DNA of 42,049 nt from DALYJJ01 sp031969915. GTDB lineage: Bacteria; Acidobacteriota; Terriglobia; Bryobacterales; Bryobacteraceae. Position numbers and translations under genes: made by a program. Each line of letters opens with the position of its first letter. The first letter of the stretch is position 1. The DNA is taken from the NCBI GenBank assembly GCA_031969915.1, contig DALYJJ010000047.1:1-42049 (forward strand), in the 5' to 3' direction. Positions 32,536 through 40,442 of the stretch are shown piece after piece. The notes beneath the pieces are model-generated. The model was given only the letters and a program-made list of their open reading frames with translations. It had not been told where the DNA came from and did not search any database.

Positions 32536-35500
32536 GTGCGCTACGTTCGTCTAGCTGGGCTCTTGATTTGTCTCTGCGCGAGCCTCTTCGCGCAGTCCTT
32601 CAATTCCTCGATCGGCGGTACCGTATCGGACCCGTCGGGCGGCTCGATCCCGAACGCGACGGTCACTTTGAGGAACCTTGACCGTGAGGCCACCTCGCGG
32701 GTAACCACTAGCGCGGAGGGTTTTTACAGCTTCCCGAATCTGGCTTCCGGCCGCTATGAGCTGACCATTCAGGCCGCTGGCTTCAAGCTGTTTTCGCAGA
32801 AAAACATCACGCTCCTGCTGAACCAACAGGTGACCGTCAGCGCCCGCATGGAAGTCGGCGACGCCACGCAGACCATCGAAGTGACCGAGACGGCGGCGCA
32901 GGTGAATTTCACGGACGCGGTGCGGCAGGAGGGCGTCTCGGGCAAGGAACTGAATGAATTGCCCCTGGTGGTCTCCGGCGGCCCCCGCTCGGCGGCCAAC
33001 TTCACCGTGCTTCTGCCTGGCGTTTCCACGGGCGGCACCAACGACGCATTCAACGCCCGCATCAACGGCGGATTGCAGACCGGGCAGGAAGCGATCATGG
33101 ACGGCGTCAGCATGCAGCAGGGCACGATGAGCCAGAGCGGCATGATCTCGTTCTTCGACTTCCGCATGACCCCGGACATGGTGCAGGAGTTCAAGGTGCT
33201 CACCTCGAACTACGAGCCGCAATACGGCGCCTCCACTTCGGCGCAGATGATCGTGGAAACCAAGTCCGGCACGGACAAGCTGCGCGGCGGCGTCTTCGAG
33301 TACCTCCGCAACGAGAAACTGAACGCGCGCCAGTTCGGCGCCGACAGCCGTCCCATCGACAAGCAGCACAACTTCGGCGGATTCCTGGGGGGCAAACTTC
33401 CCTTCCCGTGGATCAATCGGGGCAACAACCAGACGTACTTCTACACCGACATCGAGGCGTTCCGGGCCACCGGCGGCAATAACCGCCCGACCCTGACGGT
33501 TCCCACCGCCCGCATGAAGCGCGGCGATTTCGGCGAGTGGCCGTTCCCCGTGCTGGACCCCGCCACCACCCGGCTGAACCCCAACTTCAACGCCAACGCC
33601 GCGGAGGGCCCGGGCAATACGCGCTACTTGCGCGACCAGTTCGCCAACAACGTGATTCCCACGGCGCGCATTCAGAACTCGCTCGCCAATCCCTTCCTCG
33701 CCTTCGTGCCCGACCCGAACCGTCCCGGCATCCAGAACAACTACCAGGTGCCGACGCCGATTCCCGATTCGATCCTCGCCAACACGAATTACTACATGGC
33801 CCGCATCGATCACAACCGCGGCGAGAAGGACCGCATCTACCTCACCCTGTGGCATCAGCGGGCGGCGGTGAAGTTCAACTCCCTGTTCCCACAGGAGATC
33901 TCCGAGCAGAGCTTCTCCGATCCCCAAAACTCCTGGGTGAACCGCATCAACTGGTCGCACACGTTCTCGCCCACCCTGCTGAATCACTGGAACGCCGGTT
34001 ACCTCAACCGGAATGAAGGTTATGGTTCCATCAACCAGGGCTTCGTCGATAAGTTCCCGCAGATCCGCGGCGTCGCGGCCGCCTCGGTACCTCCGCGCGT
34101 CAGCTTCGGCAGCGATTCTTACACCGGCTACGGTAACAGCACGGGTAACAACCTGCGTAACATCACCACGCGCCCCACTTACATCACGACCAACCTGACC
34201 ACCTGGGTGAAGGGCAGCCATACCTTCAAGTTCGGCGGCGAGTACCGCTATCTCGGGCAGGACTTCAACGCCGGCGGCAACGAAGCCGGTTCCTTCGGCT
34301 TCGACCGCATCCAGACGGGTCTGGTCGGCATTCAGGCCGGTAACCCGATCGCCAGTTTCCTGCTCGAGCAGGTGAACAACGCGAACGTCGATTTCCGCAC
34401 CGTCTCCAGTTGGCAGGCCCGGGCGCACGCCTTGGTCTTCCATTTCGGCGACACCTGGCGCGCGAATCGCAAGCTGAGTATCAACTACGGTCTGCGCTGG
34501 GACATCTTCACGCCCAGCGTGGAGAAGGAAGATCGCTTCTCGTTCTTCGATCCGACCGGCCCGAATCCCGCCGCGGGCGGCCGTCCCGGACGCCTCGCCT
34601 TTGCGGGCGACAACTATGGCGCGGCCAGCTACGGCGCGCGATACCCCGAGAAACTCTGGTGGCGGGGCTTCGCACCCCGGTTGGGTATCGCCTACGCGCT
34701 CGACAAGAAAACCTCGATTCGCCTTGGCTACGGGATGTTTTTCACCCAGAACTACTTCGCCGGCTGGGGCGGCGGCATGAACCTGGACGGCTTCAACCAG
34801 AACGTCTCGTTCTCCAGCACGCTGGGCGGCATCGGGCCGGCCTTCGTCCTGAGCCAGGGCTTCCCGCAGAACTTCCAGCGTCCGCCGTTTATCGACCCCG
34901 CTTTCCGCAACGGCCGCGGCACGCTTTATCGCGCGGTGGAAGGCAATCGCCGTCCCTACTCGCAGCAGTGGAACTTCACCGTGGAGCGCGAGTTGCCCGG
35001 CGCCATCGTCGGCAGCGTGTCGTACGTAGCCAATAAGGGAACGCGCCTCCCTTCCTCGCTACTTCCGATTAACGCGCTCAACCCGAGCCAATTGAGCCTC
35101 GGCAGCCGGCTGAACTCCGTGTTCCAGCCCGGCCAGGCGGAACTCGAAGGCGTGCGCGCCCCGTACGCCGGATGGGCCGCGCAGTTGCTCGACGCCGGTT
35201 GCCAGCCTTCCGTCGCCCAGGCGCTGCTGCCGTTCCCGCAGTTCTGCACCGGCTTCACCGCGCAGAATGAGAACGCTGGTAACTCAACCTATCACTCCGC
35301 CCAGTTCAAGGCGGAGAAGCGCTACGGTGCGGGCCTCTATCTGTTGGCTGCCTACACGTGGTCGCGCCTGATCACCGACGTCCAGTCCACCAATCCGGAA
35401 GCGAACACGTGGGCCGGCGGCGCGGGCGCCATTTCGCCCTTTGAGCGCCAGCGCAACAAAGGCCTGGCGCAGGACGACGTGCCGCACGTGTTCACCACCT

Positions 35501-35643
35501 CCTTCGTGTACGACCTTCCCTTCGGCCCCGGCCGCCGCTTCGCAGCCACCAAGAGCGCGTCCAGCTACCTGGTGGGCGGCTGGTCCGTAAACCTGATTCA
35601 GAAGTGGCAGGCGGGTACGCCCCTCCTGTTCCGCAGCTACTAG
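32536..35643 (+). CDS. TonB-receptor-like outer-membrane protein with carboxypeptidase-regulatory domain, interrupted by TAG
   Basis: GTG 32536, with GAGGGG seven bases before it, gives 1035 residues up to TAG at 35641; a GTG at 32530 is also possible. It has a signal peptide (AGLLICLCASLFAQ), a carboxypeptidase-regulatory beta-sandwich (FNSSIGGTVSDPSGGSIPNATVTLRNL) and a plug-like region with NELPL and VQEFKV motifs. A long beta-barrel with many Asn- and aromatic-rich strands follows. This is the Oar-like receptor type that is greatly expanded in acidobacteria, probably for glycan or other large-molecule uptake. The stop falls in the middle of the family's conserved end, and the same frame continues for 149 residues (next entry). 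Either a mutated gene, a sequencing error or stop readthrough. Confidence 0.88.
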   Translation: MRYVRLAGLLICLCASLFAQSFNSSIGGTVSDPSGGSIPNATVTLRNLDREATSRVTTSAEGFYSFPNLASGRYELTIQAAGFKLFSQKNITLLLNQQVTVSARMEVGDATQTIEVTETAAQVNFTDAVRQEGVSGKELNELPLVVSGGPRSAANFTVLLPGVSTGGTNDAFNARINGGLQTGQEAIMDGVSMQQGTMSQSGMISFFDFRMTPDMVQEFKVLTSNYEPQYGASTSAQMIVETKSGTDKLRGGVFEYLRNEKLNARQFGADSRPIDKQHNFGGFLGGKLPFPWINRGNNQTYFYTDIEAFRATGGNNRPTLTVPTARMKRGDFGEWPFPVLDPATTRLNPNFNANAAEGPGNTRYLRDQFANNVIPTARIQNSLANPFLAFVPDPNRPGIQNNYQVPTPIPDSILANTNYYMARIDHNRGEKDRIYLTLWHQRAAVKFNSLFPQEISEQSFSDPQNSWVNRINWSHTFSPTLLNHWNAGYLNRNEGYGSINQGFVDKFPQIRGVAAASVPPRVSFGSDSYTGYGNSTGNNLRNITTRPTYITTNLTTWVKGSHTFKFGGEYRYLGQDFNAGGNEAGSFGFDRIQTGLVGIQAGNPIASFLLEQVNNANVDFRTVSSWQARAHALVFHFGDTWRANRKLSINYGLRWDIFTPSVEKEDRFSFFDPTGPNPAAGGRPGRLAFAGDNYGAASYGARYPEKLWWRGFAPRLGIAYALDKKTSIRLGYGMFFTQNYFAGWGGGMNLDGFNQNVSFSSTLGGIGPAFVLSQGFPQNFQRPPFIDPAFRNGRGTLYRAVEGNRRPYSQQWNFTVERELPGAIVGSVSYVANKGTRLPSSLLPINALNPSQLSLGSRLNSVFQPGQAELEGVRAPYAGWAAQLLDAGCQPSVAQALLPFPQFCTGFTAQNENAGNSTYHSAQFKAEKRYGAGLYLLAAYTWSRLITDVQSTNPEANTWAGGAGAISPFERQRNKGLAQDDVPHVFTTSFVYDLPFGPGRRFAATKSASSYLVGGWSVNLIQKWQAGTPLLFRSY

Positions 35644-36093
35644 GATTGCAACGCCATCCCCAGCCAGTTCCGGCTGACCTGTATTCCGGGTGTGCTCTCC
35701 GGCAAGAACCCGCTTCTGCAGGACATGAACAACATCGACGTGAACCGTCCCGTCTTCGACCGCACGGCGTTTGAGCCGGTCGGCACCGTGGGCGGCCGCT
35801 TCTATTACGGCGTCGGCTCGCGCATCACCAACCTGCGCGGCCCACGCTTCGCCAACACCGACTTCAGCGTGGTGAAGAACACGCCCATCCGCTTGTCGCA
35901 GGACCGCATCATCAACGTCCAACTCCGCGGCGAGTTCTTCAACCTCTGGAACGCTCATTACTTCACGACATCGGGTGCGCAGGGCGACGGCGGCGGCTTC
36001 GTCCGCGACGTCTCCGATGTCAACTTCGGGATGTGGAACGGCGCCGTCACCACGCCGCGCAACATCCAGTTGACGATGCGCGTGACCTTCTAA
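35644..36093 (+). pseudogene. C-terminal remainder of the receptor, in the same frame after TAG
   Basis: Directly after TAG, the frame reads DCNAIPSQFRLTCIPGVL and continues without a stop for 149 residues to TAA. It includes FYYGVGSRITNLRGPRF, FFNLWNAHYFTTSG and the end IQLTMRVTF. The terminal Phe and alternating residues are the standard outer-membrane beta-signal. No shift of frame is needed, only one changed codon. It is thus the natural end of the preceding gene and has no start of its own that I trust. Confidence 0.8.
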
Positions 36094-36103
36094 CCGCCGC
36101 CTC

Positions 36104-37015
36104 TCACCGCCTGGGGCCGGCCGGCGCTTCCGCCGTCCGGCCCTTTGCTTTGCGAAACTCTTCCAGTTCGGCCACCGCCTCCGCCATCTTCCCCGCCCGC
36201 CGCAGCAGCAGGCTCAACGAGTAGTGCGGTTCGGGCAAAGCCGGATCGATCGCCACCGCCCGCCGCTGTGCGGACATCGCTTCGTCCGTGCGCCCGAGCG
36301 CCTCCAGGACGAGTCCCAACTGATGGTGCGCCTTGGCGAAGTTCGGATCGCACCGCACGGCATCCCGCAGCGCCCCCTCCGCCGCCTCCAGCCGCCCCAG
36401 CTTCCGTTGCAGGACGCCCAGGTTGTGACGCGGCCAGGCCGGGCAGCCTTCGCCGGCCATCGCCTTGCCGTAGGCCTCGATCGCTTCCTCATTCCGCCCC
36501 AGCGCCTCCAGGCTCAAGCCCAGGTTGTCGTAAGCGCGGGAGAAGCCGGGGTCGGCCGCCAGGGCCTTCCGGAATCCCTCCAGGGCGCGCTCAAACTGCT
36601 GCGCGTCGTAATCGAGCCGCGCCAGCCAGTAGATGTGCAAAGGGGTCTCCGGCAGCCGCCGCAACTCCCGTCCCGCCCGCTCGGGCATGGCCAGCGCCAC
36701 GTAACACATGGCGAGCGTGAAGCGGTCCGCGTCGTTGAGCGGCTGGATCGCGTCAGCTTTGGCGAAGGCGATCCCGGCCTGCATCGTCTCGCCGCTCTGG
36801 AAAAAGCTCTGCCCCAGCCAGGCGTAGATCTCGGCGTCCGCGGTTCTGGCGGCGCGCTCGGCCAGCATCCGGCGGACGGCGGTCCGGTCGCCCGCTTGCC
36901 AGGCCTCCCGCACTGCGCGGCGTTCGGCAGCCTCCAGGCGATTGAACCAGGCGGGTGGCGCCGGAAGTTGGGCGTGCAAAGTTCCTGCCAGCAGCAGGCC
37001 CGCAAGCCACCTCAT
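36104..37015 (-). CDS. TPR-repeat exported protein
   Basis: ATG 37015 starts 303 residues with a signal peptide (MRWLAGLLLAGTLHAQ) nearly the same in style as that of the TPR protein at 30940. TPR units follow through most of the length, for example FERALEGFRKALAADPGFSRAYDNLGLSLEALGR, EEAIEAYGKAMAGE, and RLEAAEGALRDAVRCDPNFAKAHHQLGLVLEALGR. The end is Pro/Arg-rich. It converges on the receptor gene with only ten bases between the stops. Four TPR genes around one receptor-like gene suggest a common locus, but no binding has been shown. Confidence 0.82.
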   Translation of the reverse strand: MRWLAGLLLAGTLHAQLPAPPAWFNRLEAAERRAVREAWQAGDRTAVRRMLAERAARTADAEIYAWLGQSFFQSGETMQAGIAFAKADAIQPLNDADRFTLAMCYVALAMPERAGRELRRLPETPLHIYWLARLDYDAQQFERALEGFRKALAADPGFSRAYDNLGLSLEALGRNEEAIEAYGKAMAGEGCPAWPRHNLGVLQRKLGRLEAAEGALRDAVRCDPNFAKAHHQLGLVLEALGRTDEAMSAQRRAVAIDPALPEPHYSLSLLLRRAGKMAEAVAELEEFRKAKGRTAEAPAGPRR

Positions 37016-37032
37016 GGTTTGATGATCTTACA

Positions 37033-37830
37033 CTACCCGCCGAAGCGCCTGGCGATCGACACGCTCCAGTAGCGGTTATCGGGAATGCGCGGCTGCAAAC
37101 CGGCCTGCGGGCGCAGCATGAACTCTCCGCTCCAGCGCCCACGCGACGCGATCAGCGTTCCGTAATAGCGCAGCACCCGGTTGCCGCCCTTCCCATAGAG
37201 GTGCCAACTGTACACGTACGCCGGCCCGTGTTGCAGCGCGAAGGTCACGCCGCGCGTCGAGAACAGCCGTTTGGTGTGGAGCGCCTGGACGCACAGGAAG
37301 GTCCCCCGGGGCAGGCCGGACAACAAAAGCGTCTTCGCGTTCGCGGAGATGGTCACTGGGGCCTCTTCACCGCCGCTCCAGGCCAGGTAGCTGTCGAGCG
37401 CCAGGTCGCGGGTCCCGCCCAGCACGTGCTGGAAGTTCCAATGTTCCAGCCCGCCGCCTCCGGTCACCGTCCCGCCGGCGACCTTCGCCAGCGGCGTCCG
37501 GTAGCGCACTCCCGCCTCGAAGTCCGGTTTCCCGCTCCGCAGGTCCGTGGTCGACCAGCCGTAGAACTGCACGCTGTCGCGCGAACGGAAGACGTTCGTG
37601 CGCGTCGCCGTCAGGCGGTTCTGCTGGGCCGGGCCGCGGCCGAACATCCCACCGAGGGAAAGCTGCATCCCCTGCGAGATGCCGCTCTGCCAGGTCGCGC
37701 TCCAGACGCCGCCCGGGCGCCGGTCCGAACCATGCCCAGCCGCCGCCCCGGCCGACGGTCCGCCACCGGCGGCGGCGGCGGACGCCATTGCGGCCAATAC
37801 GGGTAGCACGGCGGCGGACAAAGGAACCAT
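37033..37830 (-). CDS. Hypothetical exported protein, probable beta-barrel
   Basis: ATG 37830 starts a 265-residue product with an Ala-rich signal peptide. The body alternates short strands with aromatic residues at the ends (GVWSATWQSGISQGMQLSLGG, SVQFYGWSTTDL, VRYRTPLAKVAGG, FQHVLGGTRDLALDSYLAW, GPAYVYSWHLY, RWSGEFMLRPQAG, RYWSVSIARRF). This favours a barrel or a beta-rich envelope protein. No known family is recognised. It diverges from the sigma factor gene with a 98-base gap that holds the sigma promoter. It lies 17 bases before the TPR gene and may be co-transcribed with it. Confidence 0.6.
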   Translation of the reverse strand: MVPLSAAVLPVLAAMASAAAAGGGPSAGAAAGHGSDRRPGGVWSATWQSGISQGMQLSLGGMFGRGPAQQNRLTATRTNVFRSRDSVQFYGWSTTDLRSGKPDFEAGVRYRTPLAKVAGGTVTGGGGLEHWNFQHVLGGTRDLALDSYLAWSGGEEAPVTISANAKTLLLSGLPRGTFLCVQALHTKRLFSTRGVTFALQHGPAYVYSWHLYGKGGNRVLRYYGTLIASRGRWSGEFMLRPQAGLQPRIPDNRYWSVSIARRFGG

Positions 37831-37877
37831 TTTCAGACTCTATTGTCTCATATCGGCCGTTCCGGCGAAGCCCCGAC

Positions 37878-37906
37878 GGAACTTCCAACCTTTGGACCTC
37901 GTTCTA
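37878..37906 (+). promoter_or_regulatory. ECF-type promoter before the sigma factor gene
   Basis: GGAACTT at 37878-37884 is followed, 16 bases later, by GTTCTA at 37901-37906. This matches the -35 (GGAACTT) and -10 style of RpoE/ECF promoters and lies 22 bases before the sigma start codon. It predicts autoregulation of the sigma operon. Confidence 0.65.
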
Positions 37907-37928
37907 CGTCGAAAGGGGTGCATTGACG

Positions 37929-38480
37929 GTGAGTTTCGCGATAACCGGAGAGCCCGCGGCCTTCGTGGGCGACGACGAACTGCTGGCCGCGTGCCGGCGG
38001 GGCGACGTGCGCGCCTACGAACAGTTGTACGCCGCGCATTCCGGCCGGATGAAAAGCATCGCGTTGCACATGCTGGGCAACCGGCAGGACGCGGAAGATG
38101 CGGTCCAGGAGACGTTCTTGAAAGTGTTTCGCGGGGTGAACGGGTTTCAGGGTCAATCGGCGGTCGGCACCTGGATGTGCCGCATCCTGATCAACACCTG
38201 TTACGACGCGCTCCGCAAGCAACGCCCGGAGGCGGCGGAGATGCCCGCGCCCGCCGCGATGCCCGGCCGCGGGTCCAGCGTGCCGCTGAAGGTCGCGCTC
38301 GAAGGCGCTCTGGGGCGGATTGCGCCGAACCACCGCCTGGTGTTCTGGCTGTATGAGGTGGAAGGGTACCGGCATTCCGAGATCGGGCAGATCTTGCAGG
38401 TGCCCGAAGGGACGTCGAAGTCCTGGCTGTTCGAGGCCAAGCGCGCGCTGCGGCGGATGCTGGGGGAGGGGCTCGAATGA
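37929..38480 (+). CDS. ECF sigma factor (RpoE-like)
   Basis: I use GTG 37929, with AAAGGGG ten bases before it; TTG 37923 is in frame too. The 183-residue protein has sigma region 2 (DDELLAACRRGDVRAYEQLYAAHSG, GNRQDAEDAVQETFLKVFRG) and region 4 (VALEGALGRIAPNHRLVFWLYEVEGYRHSEIGQILQVPEGTSKSWLFEAKRALRRML), typical of RpoE-type ECF factors. It directs RNA polymerase to a stress regulon. A promoter like its own targets lies just before it. The last ATGA overlaps the anti-sigma gene by four bases. Confidence 0.93.
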   Translation: MSFAITGEPAAFVGDDELLAACRRGDVRAYEQLYAAHSGRMKSIALHMLGNRQDAEDAVQETFLKVFRGVNGFQGQSAVGTWMCRILINTCYDALRKQRPEAAEMPAPAAMPGRGSSVPLKVALEGALGRIAPNHRLVFWLYEVEGYRHSEIGQILQVPEGTSKSWLFEAKRALRRMLGEGLE

Positions 38481-39088
38481 AGATCGAGTGCCGGGATTTC
38501 GACCGCGCGGTGCAATCTCCCGAGCTGCTGTCGGACCTCCGGGAGCATGCGCGCGCCTGCGAGCGATGCGGCCGCGAGTTGTATTTGTGGAACGAGCTTT
38601 CCAACGCCGCGCGCCACCTGCACACCGAATGGGAGAGTCCGGCGCTGTGGTCCCGGATCGAGGCGGACCTCAAACGCCAGCCCCGCCGCCGCCGTGCGTT
38701 CCCGGTGCGCTGGCTCACCGCCGCCGCCGCGGTGGCCCTGGCCGTGTTCGGGGTCTGGCGGTGGCAGTCCCAGCCGCCGTCCTCGCGGGCCGGCCGCGAT
38801 CTGCTCACCGAGCAGACGCTGCGCGAACTGGAAACCGCCGAAGTCGCCTACGCCCGCTCGATCGAGCGGCTTTCGCTGCTGGCCGAAGCGGATCTGAAGC
38901 GCGACACCTCGCCGCTCGCGGCCAGCTACCGCGAGAAGCTCGTTCTGATTGACGCCGCGATCGTCGACCTCAAGGCCACGATCGAAGGAAATCGATATAA
39001 CGCGCACTTGCGCACGGAATTGGCCTCGCTCTACCGCGACAAGCAGGCCACACTCCAGGAGTGGTTACGAAATGCGAATCGTCATTAG
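38477..39088 (+). CDS. Zinc-binding anti-sigma factor (ZAS-like)
   Basis: The 203-residue protein starts at ATG 38477 within the sigma stop. The N-terminal domain shows H24-x3-C28-x2-C31 (REHARACERCGREL), the zinc anti-sigma motif. A membrane helix at about 79-97 (WLTAAAAVALAVFGVWRW) is followed by a periplasmic helical region with coiled-coil character (EQTLRELETAEVAYARSIERLSLL, KATIEGNRYNAHLRTELASLYRDK). It should hold the sigma factor at the membrane until a signal releases it. The C-terminus is 17 bases past the start of the DUF4097 gene. Confidence 0.85.
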   Translation: MKIECRDFDRAVQSPELLSDLREHARACERCGRELYLWNELSNAARHLHTEWESPALWSRIEADLKRQPRRRRAFPVRWLTAAAAVALAVFGVWRWQSQPPSSRAGRDLLTEQTLRELETAEVAYARSIERLSLLAEADLKRDTSPLAASYREKLVLIDAAIVDLKATIEGNRYNAHLRTELASLYRDKQATLQEWLRNANRH

Positions 39089-40442
39089 CCTTATGCTGCT
39101 CGCCGGCGCCGGCCTCCAGGCCCGCAACGAAGAGACCAGGAACTTCGAAAAAACCCTGCCCCTCGCCAAGGGAGGGTCGCTGCGCGTCGAGCACAGCATG
39201 GGTAACGTCTTTGTGCGCACCCACCCGCGCGCGGAAGTGGCCGTGCGCGCCATCATCCGCTGCTCCGCAGACACGGAGGAGGAGGCCAAGCGGTGCGCCG
39301 GCGCGATCCAGATCGAGATGCTGGAGACGGCGGGCTCAGTGTTGGTGCGCACGCAGTATCCCTCCGAGGTGCGCGGCAGTTGGTTCGGGCGGGGCCGTTC
39401 GCATTCGGTGAGCTATGACATCGCGATGCCCGATGCGGCGCCGCTCGACCTGCGGAACCGCTTTGGCGAGGTGAATGTCTCCGGCCTGGGCGCGGGCTCG
39501 ACGATCCGCAACGCCAACGGCCGCGTTTCGTTCTCCGGCGGCAAAGGCGCGCAACGGATCGAGAACTCTTTCGGCGCCATCGAGGTTCTGCGCAACGAAG
39601 GAGACGTCGTGGTGGAAGGGGCCAACGGCGAGGTGACCGTCGAGAGTGTCACGGGAATCGTCGAGGTGCGCAACCGCTTCGGCCGGGTGACGGTGGCCCG
39701 CGCGGCCAAGGGCGTGACGGTCCGGAACAACAACGGCGCGGTCGAGGTGACCAACGCCGGCGGCACGACCAACGTAACCAACAGCTTCGGCGCGGTCAAC
39801 GTGGTGGACGCCAAGGGGACTCTGTTCGTGGAGAACCAGAACGGCTCGGTGGATGCCCGCGGTGTCGCCGGCGCCGCCGACGTGCGCGCCTCCTTCGGCA
39901 AGGTGATGGCGACCTCCATCGCCGGCAACCTCTCCGTGCGCGCGCAGAACGGCACCGTGGTGGCCGAGAACATCGACGGCGGCGCGATCATCGAGAACAG
40001 CTTCGGGGCCATCGAACTGCGCGCGGTGAGAGGCGCGGCGCAACTGAAGGGCGCCAATAGTTCGGTGCGCGTCATCGGCGCCGGCGGGGAGATCTCGGCC
40101 GCCTCCTCTTTCGGAGGCATCACGATTGAGGACGCCGCCGGCCCGATCACCGTGGAAAACCAGAACGGCGCGGTGATCGTGCAGTCGAAGCCCGCCAAGG
40201 GGTGCCAACCGGTGGTGCTGCGCACCAGCTTCGGGCCGATTCGCGTGACCGTTCCGGACGGCGCCGGTTACGCCGTAGCCGCCCGTACGTCCTTCGGTAA
40301 GATCAACTCCGAACCCGAAATCGCGGTCAGCGGGGCGGTGACGCCCGAGACCATCAACGGGCGGATCGGCGCGGGCGGCTGCGAACTGCGCCTCACCAAC
40401 GCGAACGGCGCGATCGACATTCTGAAGGGGATGAAGCGCTAG
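39072..40442 (+). CDS. DUF4097-type beta-solenoid protein with exact 18-residue repeats
   Basis: ATG 39072 gives 456 residues with a signal peptide (MRIVISLMLLAGAGLQA). After a lead-in domain of about 110 residues, residues 128-361 are thirteen consecutive units of exactly 18 residues, alternating a unit with xNxFG near its start and one with xNG (for example RNRFGEVNVSGLGAGSTI then RNANGRVSFSGGKGAQRI). Each gives two short strands, which predicts a right-handed beta-solenoid. It belongs to the DUF4097 group of adhesin-like envelope proteins. It overlaps the anti-sigma gene by 17 bases, so it is likely under control of this sigma factor. It shares its last four bases with the convergent chemotaxis gene. 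Confidence 0.8.
   Translation: MRIVISLMLLAGAGLQARNEETRNFEKTLPLAKGGSLRVEHSMGNVFVRTHPRAEVAVRAIIRCSADTEEEAKRCAGAIQIEMLETAGSVLVRTQYPSEVRGSWFGRGRSHSVSYDIAMPDAAPLDLRNRFGEVNVSGLGAGSTIRNANGRVSFSGGKGAQRIENSFGAIEVLRNEGDVVVEGANGEVTVESVTGIVEVRNRFGRVTVARAAKGVTVRNNNGAVEVTNAGGTTNVTNSFGAVNVVDAKGTLFVENQNGSVDARGVAGAADVRASFGKVMATSIAGNLSVRAQNGTVVAENIDGGAIIENSFGAIELRAVRGAAQLKGANSSVRVIGAGGEISAASSFGGITIEDAAGPITVENQNGAVIVQSKPAKGCQPVVLRTSFGPIRVTVPDGAGYAVAARTSFGKINSEPEIAVSGAVTPETINGRIGAGGCELRLTNANGAIDILKGMKR
39453..40154 (+). repeat. Thirteen 54-base coding units (18-residue repeat)
   Basis: Codons 128-361 of the DUF4097 protein divide into thirteen units of 54 bases, each with a Gly at position 5 preceded by Phe (odd units) or Asn (even units; unit 12 has Ser instead of Gly). 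The true period is thus 108 bases. The DNA itself is diverged. Confidence 0.75.

Noticed and set aside
32551..34443. 630-codon open frame on the reverse strand
   Set aside because: Antisense shadow of the receptor gene; composition is skewed to His, Val, Arg and Gly, as is typical of such frames.
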